A DNA stretch of 64,000 bases. It comes from Neisseria sp. (GTDB lineage: Bacteria > Pseudomonadota > Gammaproteobacteria > Burkholderiales > Neisseriaceae). The notes beneath the pieces are model-generated. The model had not been told where the DNA came from, ran no database searches, and was given only the letters and a program-made list of their open reading frames with translations. The translations under genes and the position numbers were made by a program. Location of the stretch: the NCBI RefSeq assembly GCF_030530745.1, contig NZ_JAUMUI010000003.1, positions 1 through 64,000 on the forward strand. The letters run 5' to 3'. This document shows, one piece after another, positions 40,447 to 52,325 of the stretch (positions within the stretch are counted from its first letter, which is position 1; the number at the start of each line of letters is the position of its first letter).

Positions 40447-41322
40447 ATGATCAAACCGATTAAAAAAGCCGTATTCCCCGTTGCCGGCATGGGCACCCGC
40501 TTTCTGCCCGCCACCAAAGCCAGCCCCAAAGAAATGCTGCCGATTGTCGATAAGCCCCTGATCCAATACGCGGTAGAAGAAGCCGTGGCTGCAGGCTGCA
40601 CCGAAATGGTGTTCGTTACCGGCCGCAACAAGCGCAGCATAGAAGACCACTTCGACAAAGCCTACGAACTCGAAACCGAGCTGGAACAGCGCAATAAAGA
40701 CAAACTGCTCGAACACGTTAAAGACATCCTGCCGCCCGAAATCACCTGCCTGTATATCCGCCAGGCCGAAGCGCTGGGCTTGGGCCACGCCGTGCTGTGC
40801 GCCCGCGCCGCCGTGGGCGACAACCCTTTCGCCGTGATTCTGGCCGACGACTTAATCGACGCCCCGCAAGGCGCGCTCAAACAGATGGTCGATATCTACA
40901 ACCAAACCGGCAACAGCGTGCTGGGCGTGGAAACGGTGGATCCTTCCCAAACCGGCTCCTACGGCATCGTGGAAGTGGAAAACCTCAAAAACTACAAACG
41001 CATCACCAATATCGTTGAAAAACCCAAACCCGAAGAAGCGCCTTCCAATCTGGCCGTGGTAGGCCGCTACATCCTCACCCCGCGCATTTTCAGCCTCTTA
41101 ACCAACCTGCCGCGCGGCGCCGGCGGTGAAATCCAGCTCACCGACGGCATCGCCCGCCTGCTCGACCACGAATTCGTGCTGGCACACGCCTTCGAAGGCA
41201 CGCGCTACGACTGCGGCAGCAAGCTGGGTTATCTCGAAGCCACCGTTGCCTACGGCTTGAAACACCCCGAAACAGGCGCGGCATTCCGCGAACTGTTGCA
41301 GCAATACACCGGCAAAAACTAA
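40447..41322 (+). CDS. galU: UTP-glucose-1-phosphate uridylyltransferase
   Basis: The 291-residue enzyme makes UDP-glucose for surface glycans. The nucleotide-binding block is [20 protein letters not shown], with [12 protein letters not shown] following. The active-site Lys region is [26 protein letters not shown] lies six bases before the ATG. It stands alone, ending in a DUS hairpin. Confidence 0.95.
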   Translation: MIKPIKKAVFPVAGMGTRFLPATKASPKEMLPIVDKPLIQYAVEEAVAAGCTEMVFVTGRNKRSIEDHFDKAYELETELEQRNKDKLLEHVKDILPPEITCLYIRQAEALGLGHAVLCARAAVGDNPFAVILADDLIDAPQGALKQMVDIYNQTGNSVLGVETVDPSQTGSYGIVEVENLKNYKRITNIVEKPKPEEAPSNLAVVGRYILTPRIFSLLTNLPRGAGGEIQLTDGIARLLDHEFVLAHAFEGTRYDCGSKLGYLEATVAYGLKHPETGAAFRELLQQYTGKN

Positions 41323-41356
41323 ACGGACGCTTTGCCGGCAATGCCTTAAAAACTGC

Positions 41357-41394
41357 TTTCAGACGGCCTGTGATAAAGAAACAGGCCGTCTGAA
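41357..41394. terminator. DUS hairpin after galU
   Basis: TTTCAGACGGCCTG and CAGGCCGTCTGAAA are inverted around about ten bases, 35 bases after the galU stop. Confidence 0.7.
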
Positions 41395-41451
41395 ACCGTT
41401 CCGGCTATCTATGCTAAAATCCCGCCCGACTGATCCAACCCCACACCCGCC

Positions 41452-43434
41452 ATGACCACACCCCAATACAGCGAATCGAGCATCACCGTACTCAAAGGCC
41501 TGGAGCCGGTAAAAGAACGCCCGGGCATGTACACCCGCACCGAAAGCCCCACCCACATCTGCCAGGAAGTTATCGACAACGCCGCCGACGAAGCACTCGG
41601 CGGTTTTGCCACGCGGATCGACGTGGAAATCCACGCCGACGGCTCTCTGTCGGTGCGCGACAACGGCCGCGGCATTCCCACCGGCCTGCACCCCGCCGAA
41701 AACGTACCGGTGGTGGAGTTGGTGTTTACGCGTTTGCACGCGGGCGGCAAGTTCAACAAAAAAGACGGCGGCAGCGCCTATGCCTTTTCAGGCGGCCTGC
41801 ACGGTGTGGGCGTGTCGGTAACCAACGCGCTTTCCACCCGTTTGGAAGTAACCGTCAAACGCGAAGGAAAAATCCGGCGTATCGTGTTTGCCGGCGGCGA
41901 TGTAGTCGAACCCTTGATCGAAACCGGCAAATGCGCGGTAAAAGATTCCGGCACCGAAGTACGCGTGTGGCCGGACGGCAAATACTTTGAAAGCCCGAAC
42001 TACAGCATCGCCGAACTGGAGCGGCTGCTGCGCGCCAAGGCCGTGCTGCTGCCCGGCGTTACCGTGTCGCTCACCCGCCCCGTTAAAGGTGAACCTGAGC
42101 CGCAAACGCAAACCTGGCACTACCCCGACGGCCTCAAAGGCTATCTCGCCGACCTCATCGGCGAAGCGCAGGAAGCCGTGCCGGTGTTTGCCGGCGAAAA
42201 CTATATTTCAACCGGCCACGAAGGTGATTTTGCTGCCGGCGAAGGCGCGGCTTTCGCGCTCACCTGGCTGGAAGACGGCGTGTGCAACAGCGAGAGCTAC
42301 GTCAACCTGATTCCCACCCCGCTGGGCGGCACCCACGAAGCGGGTTTGAAACAGGCCGTGTTCGGCGCGGTGAACAATTTCATCAACCACCACAACCTGT
42401 TGCCGCGCGGCGTGAAAGTGCAAAGCGACGACGTATTCGGCCGCGTGGCCTTCGTATTGTCCGCCCGCGTGCTCGACCCGCAGTTCCAAGGCCAAACCAA
42501 AGACAAACTCACCAACCGCGACGCGCTCAAGCTCGTGGCCGCGGTGTCGGGCGACCCGCTCGAATTGTGGCTCAACCAAAACGTAGAAGCCGGTAAAAAA
42601 ATCGCCGAGCTCGCCATCCGGCAGGCGCAGGCGCGGATGCGCTCAGTGAAGAAAATCGAAAAGAAAAAAGGCAGCGGCGTGGCGGTGCTGCCCGGCAAAC
42701 TCACCGACTGCGAAAGCGAAGACATCCGCGAAAACGAGCTGTTTCTGGTGGAAGGCGATTCGGCCGGCGGTTCGGCCAAACTCGCGCGCGACAAAGCCAC
42801 CCAAGCCATCCTGCCCCTGCGCGGCAAAGTGCTCAACAGCTTTGAAGTCCACCCCGACCAACTGTTCGGCAACGCCGAAATCCACGATATTTCCGTCGCC
42901 ATCGGCGTCGACCCCCACGGCGCGGGCGACAACCCCGATTTAAGCGGCCTGCGCTACGGCAAAATCGCCATTTTGTCGGACGCCGACGTGGACGGCTCGC
43001 ATATCCAAGTGCTGCTGCTCACGCTGTTTTACCGCCACTTTCCCAAGCTGGTTTCTGACGGCCATATTTATGTCGCCCAACCGCCGCTGTTCCGCGTCGA
43101 TGTCAACGCGCAGGGCAAAACCAAACCCGCCCGCAAATTCTACGCGCTCGACCAAGCCGAACTGGACGGCATTTTAGAACGCCTGCAAAAAGAAGGCCTG
43201 TCTGAAAACAAATATGCCATCAGCCGTTTCAAAGGCTTGGGCGAAATGAACCCCGACCAGCTCAAAGACACCACCATGCACCCCGACACCCGCCGCCTGC
43301 TGCAGGTGCAGATTCCCGACGGCGCGATCGAAGAAACCCACGGCATTTTCGTGAAGCTGATGGGCAAAGGCGAAGCCGCTGCCCGCCGCGCGTGGATGGA
43401 GGCCGAAGGCGATACGGCGCAGGTGGATATTTAA
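41452..43434 (+). CDS. parE: DNA topoisomerase IV subunit B
   Basis: The 660-residue ATPase subunit drives decatenation with ParC. The GHKL ATP site has EVIDNAADEALGGFA, DNGRGIPTG and GGLHGVGVSVTNAL. The TOPRIM part has LVEGDSAGGSAKLARDK and LSDADVDGSHIQVLLL. The size and the short C-terminus distinguish it from GyrB, which is longer in Neisseria-like organisms. Confidence 0.93.
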   Translation: MTTPQYSESSITVLKGLEPVKERPGMYTRTESPTHICQEVIDNAADEALGGFATRIDVEIHADGSLSVRDNGRGIPTGLHPAENVPVVELVFTRLHAGGKFNKKDGGSAYAFSGGLHGVGVSVTNALSTRLEVTVKREGKIRRIVFAGGDVVEPLIETGKCAVKDSGTEVRVWPDGKYFESPNYSIAELERLLRAKAVLLPGVTVSLTRPVKGEPEPQTQTWHYPDGLKGYLADLIGEAQEAVPVFAGENYISTGHEGDFAAGEGAAFALTWLEDGVCNSESYVNLIPTPLGGTHEAGLKQAVFGAVNNFINHHNLLPRGVKVQSDDVFGRVAFVLSARVLDPQFQGQTKDKLTNRDALKLVAAVSGDPLELWLNQNVEAGKKIAELAIRQAQARMRSVKKIEKKKGSGVAVLPGKLTDCESEDIRENELFLVEGDSAGGSAKLARDKATQAILPLRGKVLNSFEVHPDQLFGNAEIHDISVAIGVDPHGAGDNPDLSGLRYGKIAILSDADVDGSHIQVLLLTLFYRHFPKLVSDGHIYVAQPPLFRVDVNAQGKTKPARKFYALDQAELDGILERLQKEGLSENKYAISRFKGLGEMNPDQLKDTTMHPDTRRLLQVQIPDGAIEETHGIFVKLMGKGEAAARRAWMEAEGDTAQVDI

Positions 43435-43471
43435 CCCGACGGCCGAATCCGGCCGGCCGGAAAAAAAACAG

Positions 43472-43500
43472 AGGCCGTCTGAAAACTTTTCAGACGGCCT
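43472..43500. terminator. DUS hairpin, convergent terminator
   Basis: AGGCCGTCTGAAAA and TTTTCAGACGGCCT are inverted around one base, between convergent parE and the ETF-QO gene. Confidence 0.8.
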
Positions 43501-43534
43501 TGATGCTTTCTGCCGCTTGGCCAAATCCTGCAAA

Positions 43535-45196
43535 CTACATCGCGCCGTAATTCGGGCCGCTGCCGCCTTCGGGGCAGACCCACACGATATTTTGCGTGGG
43601 GTCTTTGATGTCGCAGGTTTTGCAGTGCACGCAGTTTTGCGCATTGATCTGCAACTGCGGTTCGCCGTTTTCTTCCACGATTTCATACACGCCGGCGGGG
43701 CAGTAGCGCGTTTCGGGGGCGGCGTATTCTTTCAGGTTTACATCAAGCATGGTTTGCGGGTTTTTCAGCTTCAGGTGCGAAGGTTGGTTTTCTTCGTGGC
43801 TGAGGTTGGCGAGAAACACGCTGCTCATGCGGTCGAACGTGAGTTTGCCGTCGGGTTTGGGATAGTCGATGGGGCGGGCGGCGGCGGCTTTTTTCAAAGC
43901 GCCGTGGTCGGTGCCGTGGTGTTTGATGGTCCACGGCGTTTTGCCTTTAAACACATATTGTTCCAGCCCGGTGTAGGCCATGGCGGGGAACAGCCCCCAT
44001 TTGAAGGCGGGGCGGATGTTGCGGGCGGCGTGCAATTCGCGGTATGCCCAGCTTTGTTTGAACAAATCTTCGTAGGCATAGGCGGTTTTGCCGCCGGTTG
44101 ATGCCTCTGCCTCCCCGGGGCTTTCCAAAACGGGAAAAACCGCTTCGGCCGCCAGCATGGCCGATTTCATGGCGGTGTGTATGCCTTTGATGCGCGGCAC
44201 GTTCAAGAAGCCTGCGGCGTCGCCCACCAGCACGCCGCCGCGGAAGGCAAGTTTGGGCAGGCTTTGCAGGCCGCCTTCGGTGAGCGCGCGCGCGCCGTAG
44301 GCGATGCGGCGGCCGCCTTCGAAGGTTTTGCGGATTTCAGGGTGGGTTTTGAAACGCTGAAACTCTTCAAACGGCGAAAGATAGGGGTTTTGGTAGTCCA
44401 AACCCACCACAAAGCCTACCGCCACTTGGTTGTTGTCGAGATGGTAGATAAACGAGCCGCCGTAGGTTTTGGTGTCGAGCGGCCAGCCGGTGCTGTGCAC
44501 CACCAGGCCGGGTTGGCATTGGCCGGCGGGCACTTCCCAGATTTCTTTGATGCCGATGCCGTAGGTTTGCGGCTGGCTGTCGCGTTCGAGCGCGTATTTC
44601 TCAATCACCTGCCGGCTGAGCGAGCCGCGGCAGCCTTCGGCGAACACGGTTTGCTGCGCCCAAAGCTCCATACCGGGTTGGAATGTTTCGGTGGCTTCGC
44701 CGTCTTTGCCCACGCCCATATTGCCGGTGGCGATGCCTTTCACCGAGCCGTCGGGGTGGTAGAGCACTTCGGCGGCGGCAAAGCCGGGGTAGATTTCCAC
44801 GCCGAGACTTTCGGCCTGCTCGGCCAGCCAGCGGCACAATGCGCCGAGGCTGATAATGTAGTTGCCGTGGTTGTTGAAATTTGGGGTAACCGGCAGTTTG
44901 CAGGCTTTGTTTTGGGTGAGGAACAGCACTTGGTCGGCGGTTACGCTGCGGGTAACCGGCGCGCCTTGCGTTTTCCACTCGGGCAAGAGTTCGTTGAGCA
45001 CGGCGGGGTCGAAAACCGCGCCCGATAAAATGTGCGCCCCCACTTCCGAACCTTTTTCCACCACGCACACGCTGGTTTCGCGCCCCGCCTGCTGCGCAAG
45101 CTGTTTGAGCCTGATGGCGGCCGACAAGCCCGCGGGGCCTGCGCCGACAACAACGACGTCATACTGCATACTGTCGCGTTCGATGGTTTCGGTCAT
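43535..45196 (-). CDS. Electron transfer flavoprotein-ubiquinone oxidoreductase
   Basis: The 553-residue membrane-associated enzyme passes electrons from reduced ETF to ubiquinone. The FAD fold is VVVGAGPAGLSAAIRL, and GSEVGAHILSGAVFDP and KLAFRGGVLVGDAAGFLNVP are strongly conserved blocks. The C-terminal [4Fe-4S] domain shows CPAGVYE, NCVHCKTCDIKDP and WVCPEGG. AGGAA lies eight bases before ATG 45196. No etfA or etfB gene is in the window. Confidence 0.94.
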   Translation of the reverse strand: MTETIERDSMQYDVVVVGAGPAGLSAAIRLKQLAQQAGRETSVCVVEKGSEVGAHILSGAVFDPAVLNELLPEWKTQGAPVTRSVTADQVLFLTQNKACKLPVTPNFNNHGNYIISLGALCRWLAEQAESLGVEIYPGFAAAEVLYHPDGSVKGIATGNMGVGKDGEATETFQPGMELWAQQTVFAEGCRGSLSRQVIEKYALERDSQPQTYGIGIKEIWEVPAGQCQPGLVVHSTGWPLDTKTYGGSFIYHLDNNQVAVGFVVGLDYQNPYLSPFEEFQRFKTHPEIRKTFEGGRRIAYGARALTEGGLQSLPKLAFRGGVLVGDAAGFLNVPRIKGIHTAMKSAMLAAEAVFPVLESPGEAEASTGGKTAYAYEDLFKQSWAYRELHAARNIRPAFKWGLFPAMAYTGLEQYVFKGKTPWTIKHHGTDHGALKKAAAARPIDYPKPDGKLTFDRMSSVFLANLSHEENQPSHLKLKNPQTMLDVNLKEYAAPETRYCPAGVYEIVEENGEPQLQINAQNCVHCKTCDIKDPTQNIVWVCPEGGSGPNYGAM

Positions 45197-45355
45197 GGTT
45201 GTGGTTCCTGTTGGTTGCGGCGCCTAAGCGGTTTGGTTTTTTAGCCCCTCCCGTTTTCAGACGGCCTGTTATTGGTTTTGAAATATCGGATTATACAGCA
45301 TAGTGTGAAGCGGCAGCCAAAACGGCGGCAAGGTTTCGAACAGTTCGAATACCGC

Positions 45356-46159
45356 TTATTCCGGTGCTTCTTCCTCCACCCGCGCCCCTGCCTGCGCCAG
45401 TTTTTCCAGCATATCCGCCCAAGCCGCATCCATATGGGCGCAGGCTTCGCCTACGGCCTTGATGCCGAATTCGATATGCGGCGGCACCTTCTCCCCTCTG
45501 CCGTTTACCCAACCGACGCTGGGCAGGCTGAACGTGCGTATGCCCGCATATTCCGCTTCGATATGCCGCATTACCGGCACAACGTGCGACTCGGGGATGC
45601 CGAACACCCATACCGAGCGCTGCCCGCTGCGGGTTTGGTGGAAACGGCCGGCATAATAGGTTTCCAGCACCCATTCGCCCATCGGTTGCGCCATCACGGG
45701 AAAGCCGGGCATGAAATAGTGTTCGCGTATCGAAAAACCGGCGATGTCGTTATAGCTGTTGGGTATCAGATCGGAGCCGGCCGGGAAATCGGCCATCAGC
45801 AGCCGCTGGCGGTGGGCGGCCGAATCAAGCGCATCGCCGCGTTTGAGCGACACGCCGTCTATCAGCGCCGCTGCTTCGGGGTGGCGCACCAGCGGCACGT
45901 CCAACGCATCGGCGGCGGCTTGGCGGGTGTGATCGTCCAAAGTGGCGCCGATGCCGCCGGTAACGAAAGTCGGCAGGCCGTCTGAAAAACTGCGGCGCAA
46001 CTGTTTGGCCAAGAGCGGCCTGTCGTCAGGCAGATACTGCACCTGCCCCAAACGCAGGCCGCGCGATTCGAGCAGGTTTTTAAAAAAGGCAAAATGTTGG
46101 TCGGCGCGGCTGCCGTGCAGAATTTCATCGCCGATAATAATTAAATTGAAATCAATCAT
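45356..46159 (-). CDS. CinA-type molybdopterin-binding domain protein
   Basis: The 267-residue protein has the MoCF/CinA N-terminal domain: LIIIGDEILHGSRADQHFAFF, the motif FVTGGIGATLDDHTRQAAADAL and FYMPGFPVMAQPMGEW-like sequence (YFMPGFPVM). The C-terminal nicotinamide-nucleotide amidase domain of full CinA is absent. The function is uncertain; CinA N-domains hydrolyse ADP-ribose. ATG 46159 is chosen because MIDFNLIIIGDE matches the family start. A DUS lies inside the gene near 45976. Confidence 0.85.
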   Translation of the reverse strand: MIDFNLIIIGDEILHGSRADQHFAFFKNLLESRGLRLGQVQYLPDDRPLLAKQLRRSFSDGLPTFVTGGIGATLDDHTRQAAADALDVPLVRHPEAAALIDGVSLKRGDALDSAAHRQRLLMADFPAGSDLIPNSYNDIAGFSIREHYFMPGFPVMAQPMGEWVLETYYAGRFHQTRSGQRSVWVFGIPESHVVPVMRHIEAEYAGIRTFSLPSVGWVNGRGEKVPPHIEFGIKAVGEACAHMDAAWADMLEKLAQAGARVEEEAPE

Positions 46160-46256
46160 GGCATACTCTTTCCGCCGGTATGGCATTAACAATATTCATA
46201 CAGGCCGCCCGAACCCGCCCCAGGCTGGACGAACAGGCCGATTCATACAATAATAG

Positions 46257-47657
<1,401 letters not shown>

Positions 47658-47680
47658 GGTCTGCCCGATTAACGGGCGGC

Positions 47681-47737
47681 AGGCCGTCTGAATGCAATAC
47701 TGCGCAGTTTCTGCGGAGCATTGTATTCAGACGGCCT
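47681..47737. terminator. DUS inverted repeat after argG
   Basis: AGGCCGTCTGAATGCAAT and its complement-like ATTGTATTCAGACGGCCT form long arms around a loop with its own small stem, 23 bases after the argG stop. Confidence 0.7.
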
Positions 47738-47766
47738 TTATCTTTGTTTTTTCAAAACAAAATATT

Positions 47767-49413
47767 TCAGAACGCCCGGCAGTTACCTTTCCCTCCTGCC
47801 GTCTGAAAACCCTCTGTATTTTCCGGCGCATCCCCACCCTGCTCTGCGGCGGTTTCCAAAAATTCGTCAACCCCGCGCCCGCAGCGGGTTTTCTTTTCGT
47901 TTAACGTGGCTTTCAGCAAGGCATCGTTTTGCGGCAGCGCGGCGCGTTCGGCTTCGTTGTGCCACAGGTGGTAGGCCACGCCGGCGAATTTGAGGTTGTG
48001 CCGCTTCATGCCGCTGTGGTAGCAGCGGGCGACGAATTCGCTGTCTTCCCGCCCCCAGCCGACGAAATCGTTGTTGAAACCGTTCACGGCCAGCGCATCG
48101 TCGCGGAAAAAACCCATATTGCAGCTTTTGATGCCTTTGTGTTTGCGGTTACCGCGCTTAGCAATCAGTTTCGACAGTTTGGCCAGCCGCAGCGCGGAGA
48201 GGCGTTTTTTGATGCCGCCGCTGTAAAACGACAAATCGGGCAGCGGCAGTTGGCGGTCGGCCAGGATTTCTTCGGTGCGCTCCCTGCCGATCAATACCTG
48301 CCCGCCCTGAATCAAACGGCCTTTACGGGCAACGGCGATATGGTCGGCGATAAACGAAGGGTCGAGCATCATATCGCCGTCGATGATAATCAGATAATCG
48401 GAAGAAGCGGCGGCAATAGCCCTGTTTCGCGATTGTGCGGCGCGGAAGCCTTCGTCTTTCTGCCAGGTATGTTTTACAGGCACGGGGCTGACTTGAGCAA
48501 ATTTGCCCACAACTTCGGTGGTACGGCGGTCGGAACCGTCGTCGGCGACGATGATTTCCTGCGGCAGGCGGGTTTGCGCAAGGGCGGACTTCAACACCAG
48601 CGCCAGCGCGTCGGGGCGGTTGTAGGTGGTGATAATCAGCGACACGCCCATATTGCGGTTGTGTTCGTAGAGCTTAACGTATTTGTAATATGAGTTTTGC
48701 GCGTTAATGGTAGAAATAACCAGCCCGTCGGCACCGTAAGCAAAACCCTTGCGCAAAATATAACTTCTGAAAAACGCCCATCCGCCGTGCAATACGGCCT
48801 TGAACACGGAAGAAGTTTTGCGGTAGCGGTTTTCTTCGGCATAAAGCGTGCTGTATTGCTGCATCTTTTGAATCAGCCCCTCGGCATTCTGATACGAATA
48901 GTGCTTCAGGCAGCCTTTGAGCGGGCGCACATGGATTTGGGGCGGCAGTTCCAGCGATTCGTGTACGCGCCGGTTGTTGAAGCCGGCATAGTTGCGGTGG
49001 TAGAGACGCGGCAGTATGTCGGGATACCAGCCGCAGGCTTTGATAAAGCGGCCGTTATAATGGTTGAGGCGCGAGAGGGTGTAAACGGTGTTGGGGTCGT
49101 TGTGCTCCACCGCCGCGCGTATGCTGGCAACCAGCTCGGCATCGGGCACTTCGTCGCTGTCGATGCTGAAAATCCAAGGGTGTTTGGCCATGGAGGCGGC
49201 AAGGTTTTTCATGGGGCCGAAGCCGGTGAACCCGTGTTTGCACACGCGCACGTTGGCAAACCCTGCGGCGATTTCGAGTGTACGGTCGGTCGAGCCGTTG
49301 TCGAGCAGCAGCACTTCGTCGAAATCGGCCAGCGCGGCGAGCACCTCGGCCAGATAGCGTTCGGAATTCTTAACCAGCATGGCGGCGCTGGCGGGTATTT
49401 TTCGTGTTGGCAT
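47767..49413 (-). CDS. Two-domain family 2 glycosyltransferase
   Basis: The 548-residue protein holds two GT2 domains in one frame. The first (about residues 5-250) has SAAMLVKNSERYLAEVL, DNGSTDRT and SIDSDEVPDAE, like LgtF/WaaE-type glucosyltransferases. The second (from about residue 256) has VSLIITTYNRPDALALVL, ADDGSDRRTTEV and IIDGDMMLDPSF, and ends with a GWGREDSEFVARCYHSG block of galactosyltransferase-like domains. Both DxD-type acids are present, so both domains look active. The last residues read through a DUS and may be a recent extension. ATG 49413 lacks a good Shine-Dalgarno. Probably a lipooligosaccharide or glycan enzyme; substrates unknown. Confidence 0.85.
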   Translation of the reverse strand: MPTRKIPASAAMLVKNSERYLAEVLAALADFDEVLLLDNGSTDRTLEIAAGFANVRVCKHGFTGFGPMKNLAASMAKHPWIFSIDSDEVPDAELVASIRAAVEHNDPNTVYTLSRLNHYNGRFIKACGWYPDILPRLYHRNYAGFNNRRVHESLELPPQIHVRPLKGCLKHYSYQNAEGLIQKMQQYSTLYAEENRYRKTSSVFKAVLHGGWAFFRSYILRKGFAYGADGLVISTINAQNSYYKYVKLYEHNRNMGVSLIITTYNRPDALALVLKSALAQTRLPQEIIVADDGSDRRTTEVVGKFAQVSPVPVKHTWQKDEGFRAAQSRNRAIAAASSDYLIIIDGDMMLDPSFIADHIAVARKGRLIQGGQVLIGRERTEEILADRQLPLPDLSFYSGGIKKRLSALRLAKLSKLIAKRGNRKHKGIKSCNMGFFRDDALAVNGFNNDFVGWGREDSEFVARCYHSGMKRHNLKFAGVAYHLWHNEAERAALPQNDALLKATLNEKKTRCGRGVDEFLETAAEQGGDAPENTEGFQTAGGKGNCRAF

Positions 49414-49426
49414 AATCAAACCGTTG

Positions 49427-49456
49427 CAGGCCGTCTGAAAACTTTTTCAGACGGCA
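49427..49456. terminator. DUS hairpin overlapping the end of rnc
   Basis: GCCGTCTGAAAA and TTTTTCAGACGGC form a hairpin that includes the rnc stop codon region, in the gap before the glycosyltransferase gene. It may limit read-through. Confidence 0.55.
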
Positions 49457-50187
49457 TTTGTTTTCGTGATACTTTCCCGCGCACGGGGCGGGTATTTTTC
49501 TGCCAGCCACGCCAGCGCCTGCTTGGCGGCTTCCTGCTCGGCCGCGCGGCGGCTGCCGGCTTTGGCGGTGGTGATAAAGCCCAGCTCGCCCAAATCGCAG
49601 GCGATGGTGAATTCGGCGTTGCAGCCTTCGCCGTGCTGCGCTTCGATGCGGTATTTGGGCAGTGCCAAACGGCGCGCCTGCAAGGTTTCCTGCAACAGGG
49701 TTTTGGCGTCTTTGCCCTGCCCTGCGGCATCGGCGCCGGCCACCCGCTGCGCAAACAGGCGGCGCACGGTTTCTTCGGCAGTGTTGAAGTCGGCATCGAA
49801 ACTGATGGCGGCGAAAACGGCTTCCATGGCGTCGGCCAGAATCGAAGGCCGGTTGAAACCGCCGCTTTTGAGTTCGCCCGGCCCTAAAAACAGCGCGTCG
49901 CCCACATTCAGCGAAACGGCGATGGCGGCCAGCGTGTCTTGGTTGACCAAGTTGGCGCGCATACGCGAAAGGCGGCCTTCTGGCAGCTCGGTAAAGGTTT
50001 CGAACAGCATTTTGGCAACGGTATAGTTGAGTATGGCATCACCCACAAATTCAAAACGTTCGTTGTTGCGTGAGGAAAAACTGCGGTGGGTGAGCGCCTG
50101 CTCCAAAAGTTCGGGGCGTTTGAAGGTGTGGCCGAGCCGCTGCTGGATTTGTTGCAGCGCGCGCTGTTTGACGGGGTTGGGCTTCAT
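49447..50187 (-). CDS. rnc: Ribonuclease III
   Basis: The 246-residue enzyme cuts double-stranded RNA. The catalytic signature reads NERFEFVGDAILNYTVAKML. The second acidic block is ADAMEAVFAAISFD, and the C-terminal double-stranded RNA-binding domain has KYRIEAQHGEGCNAEFTIAC and GSRRAAEQEAAKQAL. In many bacteria rnc is followed by era; here the next gene on the strand is a glycosyltransferase. Confidence 0.95.
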   Translation of the reverse strand: MKPNPVKQRALQQIQQRLGHTFKRPELLEQALTHRSFSSRNNERFEFVGDAILNYTVAKMLFETFTELPEGRLSRMRANLVNQDTLAAIAVSLNVGDALFLGPGELKSGGFNRPSILADAMEAVFAAISFDADFNTAEETVRRLFAQRVAGADAAGQGKDAKTLLQETLQARRLALPKYRIEAQHGEGCNAEFTIACDLGELGFITTAKAGSRRAAEQEAAKQALAWLAEKYPPRARESITKTNAV

Positions 50188-50286
50188 GCGGGTTCTTTCG
50201 TTTTCAGTCAGCCCGAATGCTTTTCAACACTTAAAAAACGCAAATGCAGAAAAGGTTTAAGGCTGGTTAATCGTTAAAAGTTTAAA

Positions 50287-50316
50287 AGGCCGTCTGAAAA
50301 CATTTTCAGACGGCCT
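50287..50316. terminator. DUS hairpin after adk
   Basis: AGGCCGTCTGAAAA and TTTTCAGACGGCCT are inverted around two bases, 20 bases after the adk stop on the minus strand. Confidence 0.75.
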
Positions 50317-50335
50317 GCTATTGTATAACAAATGT

Positions 50336-51034
<699 letters not shown>

Positions 51035-51156
51035 TTAATATGGTTGGGCGGTTGTGAAAAGGCCGTCTGAAAAGCAGGTGAAAACTTTTTCGGGCAGGGG
51101 CGATTTGTGCGATAATCTGCCCGAAATTTCCAACCGACATTCCACACGAGAACATC

Positions 51157-52221
51157 ATGGCAGACGAAAAAAACAAACCCGACGATAAAAGCAAAGCGCT
51201 TGCCGCCGCGCTGGCGCAAATCGAAAAAAACTTCGGCAAAGGCTCCATCATGAAGATGGACGGCAGCCATCAAGACGAAAATCTGGAAGTAATTTCCACC
51301 GGCTCGCTCGGCTTGGATTTGGCGCTGGGCGTGGGCGGCCTGCCGCGCGGCCGCGTGGTTGAAATTTTCGGCCCCGAATCTTCGGGCAAAACCACCCTGT
51401 GTTTGGAAGCCGTTGCCCAATGCCAGAAAAACGGCGGCATCTGCGCCTTTATCGATGCCGAACACGCCTTCGATCCTGTTTACGCCCGCAAACTCGGCGT
51501 GAAAGTGGAAGATCTTTATCTTTCCCAGCCCGACACCGGCGAGCAGGCGCTGGAAATCTGCGACACGCTGGTGCGCAGCGGCGGCCTGGATATGGTGGTG
51601 GTCGATTCCGTTGCCGCGCTGGTGCCCAAAGCCGAAATCGAAGGCGAAATGGGCGACAGCCACGTCGGCCTGCAGGCCCGCCTGATGAGCCAGGCGCTGC
51701 GCAAACTCACCGGCCACATCAAAAAAACCAACACCCTCGTAATATTCATCAACCAAATCCGCATGAAAATCGGCGTGATGTTCGGCAGCCCCGAAACCAC
51801 CACCGGCGGCAACGCGCTGAAGTTCTACGCCTCCGTGCGCCTCGATATCCGCCGCACCGGCCAAATCAAAAAAGGCGACGACATTTTGGGCAACGAAACC
51901 AAAGTGAAAGTAATTAAAAACAAAGTCGCCCCGCCCTTCCGCCAAGCCGAGTTCGACATCCTCTACGGTGAAGGCATCAGCTGGGAAGGCGAGCTGGTGG
52001 ATTTGGGCGTGAAATACGGCATCGTCGAAAAATCCGGCGCATGGTATGCCTATAACGGCGCCAAAATCGGCCAAGGCAAAGACAACGTGCGCGTGTGGCT
52101 GAAAGAAAACCCCGAAGTGGCCGACGAAATCGATGCCAAAATCCGCGCCAAAGCCGGCACCAACGTGCAGATTACCGAAGGCATACCCGACGAAACCGAC
52201 GGCGAAGCGCCCGAAGAATAA
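51157..52221 (+). CDS. recA: Recombinase RecA
   Basis: The 354-residue protein drives homologous recombination and the DNA-damage response; in Neisseria it is also needed for transformation and pilin variation. The Walker A motif is [28 protein letters not shown], the Walker B region [14 protein letters not shown] and [17 protein letters not shown] are intact. The C-terminal acidic tail ([10 protein letters not shown]) is typical. No LexA-type box was recognised upstream. Confidence 0.97.
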   Translation: MADEKNKPDDKSKALAAALAQIEKNFGKGSIMKMDGSHQDENLEVISTGSLGLDLALGVGGLPRGRVVEIFGPESSGKTTLCLEAVAQCQKNGGICAFIDAEHAFDPVYARKLGVKVEDLYLSQPDTGEQALEICDTLVRSGGLDMVVVDSVAALVPKAEIEGEMGDSHVGLQARLMSQALRKLTGHIKKTNTLVIFINQIRMKIGVMFGSPETTTGGNALKFYASVRLDIRRTGQIKKGDDILGNETKVKVIKNKVAPPFRQAEFDILYGEGISWEGELVDLGVKYGIVEKSGAWYAYNGAKIGQGKDNVRVWLKENPEVADEIDAKIRAKAGTNVQITEGIPDETDGEAPEE

Positions 52222-52242
52222 ACCGCCTCCGCCCCGTCCGAC

Positions 52243-52272
52243 AGGCCGTCTGAAAGCGTTTTCAGACGGCCT
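52243..52272. terminator. DUS hairpin after recA
   Basis: AGGCCGTCTGAAA and TTTCAGACGGCCT are inverted around four bases, about 20 bases after the recA stop, followed by Ts. Confidence 0.75.
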
Positions 52273-52325
52273 TTCTCCACCCTGCAATCTTGAAAACTGC
52301 TATACTTCGCGCATTTCCCCAACCT

